Origin: Duganella sp. BJB480 | GTDB lineage: Bacteria > Pseudomonadota > Gammaproteobacteria > Burkholderiales > Burkholderiaceae_D | Assembly: GCA_003416985.1 (NCBI GenBank) | Contig: QVIN01000004.1 | Span: 665,057-729,056, forward strand | Length of the DNA: 64,000 nt | Reading direction: 5' to 3' | Shown here: positions 51,788 to 59,184 of the stretch, one piece after another | Layout: each line of letters begins with the position of its first letter | Position numbering within the stretch: position 1 is the first letter of the stretch | Program-made: the position numbers and the translations under genes | The notes under the pieces: model-generated | What the model was told of the DNA's origin: nothing | The model's input: only the letters and a program-made list of their open reading frames with translations | The model's database searches: none

Positions 51788-53433
51788 TGAACATGGAATT
51801 GACAGCCGTCGCCGTTCTCGTGGCAGTTTTGGCCGCCGGCGCAGTCAGCGGCATGCTGTATGGCCGCAAGCGCAAATGGATCGACGCCGCGCTGGTCTTG
51901 GTGGCCTCGTCGTCGTTGGCCGTCGCACTGGCCGATATACGCTTGCCGCAGGCCGGCGAGAATATCGCGAAGGTGACGACCGACGCATCCGGCGGCATCG
52001 GCGAAGCATCCCTGCAAGCGATAACGCGCGCCCAAACCATCGCCCTGAGCGGCGATGGCCTGCGAGAGGCGGAGTGGCGCGACCTGCCAGCGCGCCGCGT
52101 GCAATGGACGCCAGGCGCGGCCGACCAGCTCTGGCTGGACTTCCCGCGCTCGATATCGCTGGGCCGCATCTTCACGCTGACGGTGCGCCGCGCGCCGGCG
52201 CAGGCGGGATGGCGCTTGCAGCTGCTGGCCGAGAACAAGCAGGTGCTGGCGGATTCCAATCTGTCCGGCGCGAGCACGTCGTCGCTGAGCGTTCAGTGGC
52301 TGCCGCCGGTGGCGGAGGCCATGGTATTGCAGGCGCGCCTGCTGGACGCCGCCGGCAAGGCGATCGCCCAAGGCCCGATACCATTGCAGGTAAAGGAGCC
52401 GATGCCCTTGCAGATACAGGGCCGCTTCGATGCGCCATCGTTCGACGCGCGCGCATTGAACCAGCTGCTGGCCGACGGCGACGCGGTGCTGGACTGGAGT
52501 GTCACCCTGGGCAAGGCCGTTGCACGCAGCGAAACCGCGCGCGCTCCATTGACGGCGCCGAACGCGATGTTTGTCGATGCCGCCTACGTGGAACACATGA
52601 ACCCTTCCGCGCGCGGCGCGCTGCTGGCCCAGACACGGCAAGGCGTGCCGCTGGTTGTGCTGGGCGCGAACGCCGCCGATGCCGCGATGTGGCAGCGCGA
52701 GTTCGGCCTGCGCCTGCATCCGCAATCGCCCACCACGGAGAAGGAGGACACGCGCCAGTTCACCGTCGCCGGCGCCGTGCTGGCGATGCCGCCCGCCGCC
52801 TTGAATCCCGACGATAACGCCGTTGCGCCGTGGTCCGTGGCGGCGCGCGACAGCAGGAAGCAGCCCTGGCTCTGGCAGCGCGATTTGCAGCAGGGCCGAG
52901 TGGTGTGGATAGGCGTATCGGACTGGCACCGCTACGCCATCAACTCGCCGCAAGCACTGGCCTTATGGTGGCAGGGTGCGATGGACAAGATCGCGCTGGC
53001 GGGCGTTCAAAAAACCATCTGGCGGATGCCGGACCCTATGCCGCTGCAAGGCTTGCGCAGCGAAGTCTGCGTCGAGGGAGGCGCGGCGGCAAGCGCGCAG
53101 CCGGCCGACGGCGGCCCCGCGCTGCCGCTGCTGGCACGCGCCGACAAGGCCGATTCCCGATGCGGCGCATGGTGGCCGCGCCGCGCTGGGTGGATGAGGT
53201 TCGATGCGGCCGGCATGGAGGCGCCGGCGCTGGAATATGTCTACGACGTCAAGGACTGGCCGGCGTGGCAGCGGGCCTTGCGGCGCGACGCCACCACGAC
53301 CTATGCGGCGCGTGCCGCCCGCGCCGGTGACGTGGCCTCCGCCGGGCGTCTCTTGCCGATTGCGCCCTTCGCACTGGCGTTTACCCTGTGCATGTTGGGC
53401 TTGTGGTATCGCGAGTCCCGGCAGCGCCAGTAA
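51784..53433 (+). CDS. Membrane protein with GATase1-like domain, last gene of the MoxR module
   Basis: A 549-residue protein with N-terminal helices (about 5-22 and 36-55) and one C-terminal helix (about 522-540), so most of it lies outside the membrane on one side. The centre (about 255-310: MFVDAAYVEHM, GVPLVVLGANAADAAMW) resembles the glutamine-amidotransferase-like fold seen in large BatA-operon proteins, but no catalytic triad is recognisable. ATG 51784 overlaps the previous TGA. It ends the ten-gene run and converges with the pyridoxamine-oxidase-like gene. The function is unknown. Confidence 0.7.
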   Translation: MMNMELTAVAVLVAVLAAGAVSGMLYGRKRKWIDAALVLVASSSLAVALADIRLPQAGENIAKVTTDASGGIGEASLQAITRAQTIALSGDGLREAEWRDLPARRVQWTPGAADQLWLDFPRSISLGRIFTLTVRRAPAQAGWRLQLLAENKQVLADSNLSGASTSSLSVQWLPPVAEAMVLQARLLDAAGKAIAQGPIPLQVKEPMPLQIQGRFDAPSFDARALNQLLADGDAVLDWSVTLGKAVARSETARAPLTAPNAMFVDAAYVEHMNPSARGALLAQTRQGVPLVVLGANAADAAMWQREFGLRLHPQSPTTEKEDTRQFTVAGAVLAMPPAALNPDDNAVAPWSVAARDSRKQPWLWQRDLQQGRVVWIGVSDWHRYAINSPQALALWWQGAMDKIALAGVQKTIWRMPDPMPLQGLRSEVCVEGGAAASAQPADGGPALPLLARADKADSRCGAWWPRRAGWMRFDAAGMEAPALEYVYDVKDWPAWQRALRRDATTTYAARAARAGDVASAGRLLPIAPFALAFTLCMLGLWYRESRQRQ

Positions 53434-53442
53434 AAAAGTGCG

Positions 53443-54099
53443 CTACCACTTCTGCCAGCCGACCACATAGGCCGGCGCGGCATGGGTGCAGGCCGGATCG
53501 GCGATGGGCTTCATCTGCACGCGCTCGAACGGCAGCACGCCCGCCCACACCGGCCAGCTCATGTCCTCCTCGTCGTCCTCCGGAGCGCCGGCGCGCACCT
53601 TGCAGGCCGCTTCGTCGAGCGCGACGCGCATGATGGTGGTGGCCGCGTATTCCTTGTCCGATCCCGGCCGGATGTCGGCCTGGCGGCCCGGCGCCAGCTT
53701 CTCCATGAACGCCTCCATCGTGCGGCGCCGCTCGCCCTCGTCCGCCACCACCTCGAAGCGGCCGTAGACCATCGCCGAGCGGTAGTTCATCGAATGGTTG
53801 AACGCCGAACGCGCCATCACCAGGCCGTCGAGGTGCGTGATGGTCACGCAGGTCTCGCTCTCCGTCAAACGCTTGAGCATGCGGCTGCCGTTGGAACCGT
53901 GGATGTACAGGTGGTTCCCCTCGCGCCAGCAGGCGGTCGGGATGCAGTGCGATCCTTTGTCGTCGGCGAAGGCGATGTGGCACAGATAGGCGTCGTCGAT
54001 GATCGCGTGCAGCGTGGCGGTATCGTAATGCGCGTTGGTCGGAATGCGGCGGACGCGGGTGCGTTCGCTCGGTGCGGCGTGGCTTGCTGGTTCGGTCAT
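53443..54099 (-). CDS. Pyridoxamine 5'-phosphate oxidase-related FMN-binding protein
   Basis: A 218-residue protein of the split beta-barrel flavin fold. Typical blocks are LCHIAFADDKGSHCIPTACW near residues 38-57, HLYIHGSNGSRMLK, and YRSAMVYGRFEVV. Members bind FMN or related cofactors; this branch is distinct from the housekeeping PdxH. ATG 54099 has GGAG five bases upstream. It is divergent from a MocR-type regulator that uses PLP, an arrangement like PdxR-controlled vitamin B6 genes, so it may work in B6 metabolism. The exact reaction is unknown. Confidence 0.87.
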   Translation of the reverse strand: MTEPASHAAPSERTRVRRIPTNAHYDTATLHAIIDDAYLCHIAFADDKGSHCIPTACWREGNHLYIHGSNGSRMLKRLTESETCVTITHLDGLVMARSAFNHSMNYRSAMVYGRFEVVADEGERRRTMEAFMEKLAPGRQADIRPGSDKEYAATTIMRVALDEAACKVRAGAPEDDEEDMSWPVWAGVLPFERVQMKPIADPACTHAAPAYVVGWQKW

Positions 54100-54129
54100 G
54101 ATCTCCATCCAAAAAGGTTGAAGCCGCAA

Positions 54130-54135
54130 TATAAT
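54130..54135 (+). promoter_or_regulatory. TATAAT -10-like hexamer in the MocR/oxidase divergent region
   Basis: A perfect TATAAT lies 55 bp before the MocR-type start. No clear -35 is 16-18 bp upstream, which suits a regulated promoter needing activation. The reverse strand of the same spot reads TATATT, so it may serve both directions. Confidence 0.4.
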
Positions 54136-54189
54136 GGCTGGCTGGCCCCTTAAACAGGTCCAGCAATCGTCATTTTCATGGAGCCACGA

Positions 54190-55677
54190 ATGGACTTTGC
54201 CTTGCTGATCGACGGCTATGCCGCGCAGAACTGTCATCGCGGCTGGCCGCGCCAGCGCATGCTGCACGAATGCCTGCGCGCGGCGATTCGCAACGGCACG
54301 CTGGCTGCGGGCACGCGGCTGGCCGCGTCGCGCGCGCTGGCCGAGGAGCTGGGCCTGGCCCGCAACACCGTGCTGTACGCCTACGAGCAGCTGGCCAGCG
54401 AGGGCTTCGTCACCACCGACCGGCGCGGCACCGTGGTGGCCGCCGTGGCGCCCGACCGCAAGCCCGCCGCGCAGCGCCAGGCGGCCGCGCCGCAGGCCGG
54501 CCTGTCGCAGCGGGCACGCGCCTTGCGCCCCCCGCAGGGACCGGCCGAGATGATGGGCGCTTTCGTGCCCGGCGTGCCGGCGCTCGACCATTTCCCGCTG
54601 ACGCTGTGGCGCCGCATGCTGGAACGCGCCTGGCGCACGCTGACGGTGGAGCAGCTCAACTACGGCGACCCGGCCGGCGAGCCGCAGCTGCGCGAGGCCA
54701 TCGCCGACCATCTGCGCGCGGCGCGCGGCGTGGTGTGCGAGGCGGCGCAGGTGTTCATCACCGACGGCACCCAGAGCAGCCTGGATCTGTGCGTGCGCGC
54801 GCTGGCCGATGTCGGCGACACCATCTGGATCGAGAACCCCGGCTACGGCGGCGCGCTGGCGGCGGCGCGCGCGGCCAGCCTGAACGTGGCCGGCATCGAG
54901 GTCGACGACGACGGCATCGCGCCGGCCGCCGCCGACTGGCTGCTGCGGCCACCGCGCCTGGTCTACACCACGCCGTCGCACCAGTACCCGGTGGGCAGCG
55001 TGCTCAGTCTGCGCCGCCGCATGGCGCTGATCGCCGCCGCGCGCGACGCCGGCGCCCTGATCATCGAGGACGACTACGACAGCGAGTTCCGCCACGACGG
55101 CGCGCCGCTGTCGGCCATGCAGGGCCTGGCGCCGGACGCGCCGGTGGTCTACCTGGGCACCTTCAGCAAGACCATGTTCCCGTCGCTGCGGATCGGCTTC
55201 GTGGTGGTGCCGCCGTGGCTGGCGGACGACTTCGCGCGGATGCGCGCGCAGTCGTCCGCGCGCGGGCGCGTGGCCGAGCAGCTGGCGCTGGCGGAGTTCC
55301 TGCGCAGCGGCCAGTTCGCGCTGCACCTGCGGCGCATGCGGCGGCTGTACCGGCAACGGCGCGACGCGCTGGTGGCGGCGCTGGAACGGCATCTGGGATC
55401 GGTGGCGACGGTGCACGGCGGCTCGGCCGGCATGCACCTGGCGCTGCGCCTCACGCGGGCGGACCTGGACGACCATGCGATCAGCGCGCAGGCGCTGGAG
55501 CACGGCATCGTGGCCGAGGCGCTGAGCGGCAAGGACACGCAGGGTACGTCGGGCTGGAAGGGGCTGATGCTCGGCTACGCACAAGTGCCGGCCGAGCAAA
55601 TGGAGGGACTGGTCAAACAGTTGGCGGCGATACTGCACCTGGCGGCCTTCGCCGCCAACCGTTCAGGACGACATTAA
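54190..55677 (+). CDS. MocR family (GntR-aminotransferase) transcriptional regulator, PdxR-like
   Basis: A 495-residue regulator. An N-terminal GntR winged helix (about 15-80, with AASRALAEELGLARNTVLYAYEQL split across two helices) is fused to a fold-type I aminotransferase domain (about 105-485). The PLP-binding lysine is K327 in GTFSKTMFPS, and IIEDDYDSEFR marks the cofactor pocket. MocR proteins sense PLP or amino acids. Divergence from the pyridoxamine-oxidase-like gene suggests PLP-dependent control of that gene. ATG 54190 has GGAG six bases upstream; ATG 54178 is an alternative. Its stop overlaps the convergent receptor stop. Confidence 0.92.
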   Translation: MDFALLIDGYAAQNCHRGWPRQRMLHECLRAAIRNGTLAAGTRLAASRALAEELGLARNTVLYAYEQLASEGFVTTDRRGTVVAAVAPDRKPAAQRQAAAPQAGLSQRARALRPPQGPAEMMGAFVPGVPALDHFPLTLWRRMLERAWRTLTVEQLNYGDPAGEPQLREAIADHLRAARGVVCEAAQVFITDGTQSSLDLCVRALADVGDTIWIENPGYGGALAAARAASLNVAGIEVDDDGIAPAAADWLLRPPRLVYTTPSHQYPVGSVLSLRRRMALIAAARDAGALIIEDDYDSEFRHDGAPLSAMQGLAPDAPVVYLGTFSKTMFPSLRIGFVVVPPWLADDFARMRAQSSARGRVAEQLALAEFLRSGQFALHLRRMRRLYRQRRDALVAALERHLGSVATVHGGSAGMHLALRLTRADLDDHAISAQALEHGIVAEALSGKDTQGTSGWKGLMLGYAQVPAEQMEGLVKQLAAILHLAAFAANRSGRH

Positions 55678-58106
55678 AACGCGGTGTCGGCGCGGATGTA
55701 CATCGAGCGGCCGTTCACGCCGATCGGGCAGGTTTCCCAGCAGCGGGTGAAGCCCAGTTTCGGGAACGATCCGCCGTTGGTCCACTCCGACGGCAGCTGG
55801 TTGAACATATTGTTCACGCCGATGCTGAAGAAGGTGCGCTTGGTGTAGGCGTAGCGCACCGAGGCGTCCACCAGCCACTTGGCGTCCCACTTCTGCAGGG
55901 GGCTGAAGTTCTCAGCTTCCACTTCGCCGTAGTAGTTGGCGCGGGTGTTCACGTTCCACTGGCCGGCGGTGTAGTCGGCCGCCACCACGTGGTGCTTGCG
56001 CGGCTGGCCGTGTTCGATCAGGGTCACCTGCGACTTGTCGAACAGCTGCTCGCCGGTCAGCACCGACGACGTCGAATGACGCTTGGTGACCTCGGTCTTG
56101 TTGAAGCCCAGCTGGCCGGACAGCACCAGCGTCGACGCCGCGAACTTCGAGGTGTGCTCGGCCACGATGTCCAGGCCGCGCGTGCGGGTGTCGACCGCGT
56201 TGGTGAAGAACTGCGCCTGGCCCACGCCCAGCGGCTTGAGGATGTTGGCGATCGGGCCGCCGTTGGCCTCCGGTGCGATCTCGCTCGAGAACACGATGCG
56301 GTCCTTGATCTTGATCTCGTACAGGTCGGCGGTCAGCGACATGTTCTTCGCCGGACGCAGCACCATGCCGACGCTGCCGCTGGTCGAGGTTTCCTCTTTC
56401 AGCGGCGCGATGCCGAAGGCCTGGGTGACGGCGCTGCCCTGGCGCGCGGTCAGGGTTTCGGTCAGCACGCCGTTGTTCAGGTTGGTCGACACGGAGCTGT
56501 AGAACTCCTGCTGCACGCTCGGCGCGCGGAAGCCGGTGGACAGGCTGCCGCGGAAGCCGATTTCCTTGGTCGGGTCGAAACGGGCGCTCAGCTTGCCGGT
56601 GACGGTGCTGCCGAAGTCCGAGTATTTTTCGTAGCGCACGGCGCCGGCCAGGGTCAGGTTGTCGAGCGGCTTGTGTTCGGCGTCCAGGAACAGGGCGATG
56701 TTGTGGCGGCCCGAGTCGACCGCGGTGGCCGGCGTGTAGCCGGGGAAGCCCTGGATGCCGGAGGCCGCCGTGGCGCCGCTCGGGGTCTTGATGATGATGG
56801 CCGGGTTGTTGGTGCGGCCGTACTGGTAGGAGACCGGGTCGCCGGCGACGATCTGGTAGTTGTCGGCGCGGTATTCGAAGCCGGTGGCCAGGAAGATGCT
56901 GCCGTCGCCGACCTTGACCGGGCCCTTGACGTCGGCGTTGAAGGTCAGCTGGTTGAACTTCAGCGTGCCGGTGTTGGCGTCGCGCGGCGATTCGCCGTAG
57001 ATGGTGCCGTCGGCCTTCTTCTCCCACCAGTAGCTGACGTTGACGCTGTCCGACTCGTGGAAACCGAGCTCGCTGGCGCCGTAGTTGATGCTGACGTCGG
57101 CCTTCCAGTCGTTGGCCAGGTCGCGGCGGTAGCCGAAGGCGAACGAGGCGTCCTTGATGTCGGTGTGGATGGCCGGCAGGTAGCCGTTCGGCGCGATCGA
57201 CGGGATGGTGCGGTCGTCGCCGGCCGAGCGGAAGAAGCCGTACGAATCGCTCTTGCGCTTGGAGACGCCGCCGAAGGCGTAGAACTCGCTGGCCTTGTCG
57301 ATCGGCAGGCCGGCGTTCCACCACAGGTAGCCGTCCTTGGTGTTGCTGTCGCCGATGTGCTGGGTCACGCGCGGTGGATTGACGCGCAGCGAATCGGGGC
57401 CGGCGCGGTTGGTCTCGCCGCGCTTGCGCGCCTCGGCGGTCAGGTTGATGAAGCCGCCGTCCTGGCCCAGCGCGAAGCCGGTGTTGGCGGTGCCCGAGTA
57501 CAGGTCGCCGTCGCCTTCGGAGGTGGTGCCGTAGCTGCCGCTCAGCTGGGTCTCGTTGACCTGCGACTTGAGCACGATGTTGATCACGCCGGCGATCGCG
57601 TCCGAGCCGTACTGGGCGGCGGCGCCGTCGCGCAGCACCTCGATGTGGTGGATGGCGCCCAGCGGGATGGCGTTGATGTCGGTGCCGGCCGAGCCGCGGC
57701 CGATGGTCTGCTGCACGTTCACCAGCGCCTGCTGGTGGCGGCGCTTGCCGTTGACCAGCACCAGGACCTGGTCGGGGCCGAGCGAGCGCAGCGTGGCCGG
57801 GCGGATCGAGTCGGTGCCGTCGCTGATGAAGGTGCTGGAGAAGTTGAACGACGGGTCCAGCGTCTGCAGCAGCTTGCCCAGCTCCAGCGGGCCGGCGGTC
57901 TGCATGTCCTTCAGGCTGATCAGGCCGACCGGGGCCGAGGTGTCCAGCGCGGTCTTGGCCACCGAGCGCGAACCGAGCACGACCACGGTTTGTTCGGGGG
58001 CCGCCGTGGTGTCGGCGGAGGCGGTTTGGGCGCTGCCCTGGCCTGCTGCCAGCAGCAGGATCGCGCTGGCGACCAGCGTGCGTTTGAAGTGCGGTGCTCT
58101 TGTCAT
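55674..58106 (-). CDS. TonB-dependent outer-membrane receptor
   Basis: An 810-residue receptor with a signal peptide (cleaved near GSA-Q), a plug domain (about 45-160, with VLVLVNGKRRH and IEVLRDGAAAQYGSDAIAGV) and a 22-strand-type barrel ending in an aromatic residue (RADTAF). No N-terminal secretin/STN extension is present, so it is a plain transporter rather than a sigma-factor transducer. The substrate is not identifiable. ATG 58106 opens the signal peptide and has GAGAGAG upstream. The plug closely follows the family of receptors common for organic nutrients rather than siderophores, but this is a weak inference. Confidence 0.92.
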   Translation of the reverse strand: MTRAPHFKRTLVASAILLLAAGQGSAQTASADTTAAPEQTVVVLGSRSVAKTALDTSAPVGLISLKDMQTAGPLELGKLLQTLDPSFNFSSTFISDGTDSIRPATLRSLGPDQVLVLVNGKRRHQQALVNVQQTIGRGSAGTDINAIPLGAIHHIEVLRDGAAAQYGSDAIAGVINIVLKSQVNETQLSGSYGTTSEGDGDLYSGTANTGFALGQDGGFINLTAEARKRGETNRAGPDSLRVNPPRVTQHIGDSNTKDGYLWWNAGLPIDKASEFYAFGGVSKRKSDSYGFFRSAGDDRTIPSIAPNGYLPAIHTDIKDASFAFGYRRDLANDWKADVSINYGASELGFHESDSVNVSYWWEKKADGTIYGESPRDANTGTLKFNQLTFNADVKGPVKVGDGSIFLATGFEYRADNYQIVAGDPVSYQYGRTNNPAIIIKTPSGATAASGIQGFPGYTPATAVDSGRHNIALFLDAEHKPLDNLTLAGAVRYEKYSDFGSTVTGKLSARFDPTKEIGFRGSLSTGFRAPSVQQEFYSSVSTNLNNGVLTETLTARQGSAVTQAFGIAPLKEETSTSGSVGMVLRPAKNMSLTADLYEIKIKDRIVFSSEIAPEANGGPIANILKPLGVGQAQFFTNAVDTRTRGLDIVAEHTSKFAASTLVLSGQLGFNKTEVTKRHSTSSVLTGEQLFDKSQVTLIEHGQPRKHHVVAADYTAGQWNVNTRANYYGEVEAENFSPLQKWDAKWLVDASVRYAYTKRTFFSIGVNNMFNQLPSEWTNGGSFPKLGFTRCWETCPIGVNGRSMYIRADTAF

Positions 58107-58335
58107 GTATCTCTCTCGTTGTTGTGGACGCGCGCGGATAGCACGGGCGAGAAAAATACTATCGTTTCCGCGAACTGAGCGGCAACGCGGCATGCACCAT
58201 CATGTTGCATATTCTGCACATTCGACAATATTGCGTGCGTTATGGGACGACTTGTCGTAATCTGGCCGACGGGCCGCCGCAAAACGGTGCAAAACTGTGG
58301 TGCGGGCGCATCAGTACGGTGCTTTGCCTGGTGCG
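58107..58335. other. 229-bp gap between the TonB receptor and the spermidine-synthase-like gene
   Basis: It holds a dyad ACGAC-TT-GTCGT (58247-58258) and an A/T-richer stretch near 58200-58235 that may contain the receptor promoter. No riboswitch or clear terminator is seen. Confidence 0.5.
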
Positions 58336-59109
58336 TTACTGCTGGTCCAGCATCCACCCCTTCAAACCGTTGACCCAGGACTTGGCCGGCAGGTTCAGGC
58401 TCTTCTTGATGGCGCCGGCGCGCTCGTACAGCACGCTGAAATCCAGCACCGGCGACTGCTTGAAGGCGATCACCACGATGTTGGCGTCGTGCACCTCGGG
58501 CAGCCAGACCACGGCGTCGAACACCTGCTCCATCGCCTGCAGGTTCTTGTCGTAGTTGGCGAAGTCGCCGAACACATTGGTGGTCATCATGCCGCCGTCG
58601 CGCAGGGTGTCGAAGCAGGCCTGGTAGAACTCGGGCGAGTCCAGCACCGGGCCGCGCGCCTCCTCGTCGTACAGGTCCACCTGCAGGATGTCGACGCCGC
58701 CGTGGTTGGCCGGGTCGAGCACGAAATCCATGGCGTTCATTTCCAGCACGTTCAGGCGCTCGTCGTTGGGCGGCAGGGCGAACTGCGCGTGGCAGATGGC
58801 GATCACGTTGGGGTTGAGTTCGACCGCCGTCACGCGCGCGCCGGGCAGGCGGCGGTAGCAGAACTTGGTGAGCGCGGCGCTGCCCAGGCCGAGCTGGACG
58901 ATGTGGCGCGGCTGGTCGTTGAAGAGCAGCCACATCATCATCATCTGCACATATTCGAGCTCGATGTTGTCCGGCTTGGCCAGGCGCATGGCGCCCTGCA
59001 CCCAGGAGGTGCCCAGGTGCAGGCTGCGCACGCCCTGGTATTCGGTGATGGTGGCGGGAGGGTGGCCGGGCGCGTCGAAGCGGGCGGCGGAGGCGGGTAT
59101 TTTGGACAT
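58336..59109 (-). CDS. Spermidine synthase-like (polyamine aminopropyltransferase-fold) protein
   Basis: A 257-residue Rossmann protein. Blocks typical of the spermidine synthase fold are HIVQLGLGSAALTKF (nucleotide loop), VTAVELNPNVIAI and VDILQVDLYDEEARGP. The length is near the soluble SpeE family, but the substrate gate residues cannot be confirmed, and many such proteins are not true spermidine synthases. ATG 59109 (MSKIPASAARF) is preferred; the frame continues upstream to 59199 and would overlap the divergent vgrG start. No strong ribosome site is visible. Confidence 0.8.
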   Translation of the reverse strand: MSKIPASAARFDAPGHPPATITEYQGVRSLHLGTSWVQGAMRLAKPDNIELEYVQMMMMWLLFNDQPRHIVQLGLGSAALTKFCYRRLPGARVTAVELNPNVIAICHAQFALPPNDERLNVLEMNAMDFVLDPANHGGVDILQVDLYDEEARGPVLDSPEFYQACFDTLRDGGMMTTNVFGDFANYDKNLQAMEQVFDAVVWLPEVHDANIVVIAFKQSPVLDFSVLYERAGAIKKSLNLPAKSWVNGLKGWMLDQQ

Positions 59110-59129
59110 GGCGTAGTTTACCAAATCCG

Positions 59130-59148
59130 CGTGACATTTCGTGACATT
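59130..59148. promoter_or_regulatory. Direct repeat CGTGACATT x2 (10-bp period) upstream of vgrG
   Basis: CGTGACATT at 59130-59138 and 59140-59148 forms a direct repeat at one helical turn in the short region between the divergent spermidine-synthase-like gene and vgrG. It may be a regulator site for either gene. This is a candidate only. Confidence 0.35.
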
Positions 59149-59184
59149 GCAAGCGGGCGCGGGATTCCGCTGGTCAATGGGATA

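Noticed and set aside
54270-58178. 1302-residue plus-strand open frame across the MocR and TonB receptor genes
   Set aside because: It spans two convergent, well-recognised genes in another frame and has no domain signature. It is an antisense/out-of-frame shadow.
58107-58335. Possible cobalamin or other riboswitch before the TonB receptor
   Set aside because: No conserved B12-box or other known aptamer core could be seen on the minus strand.
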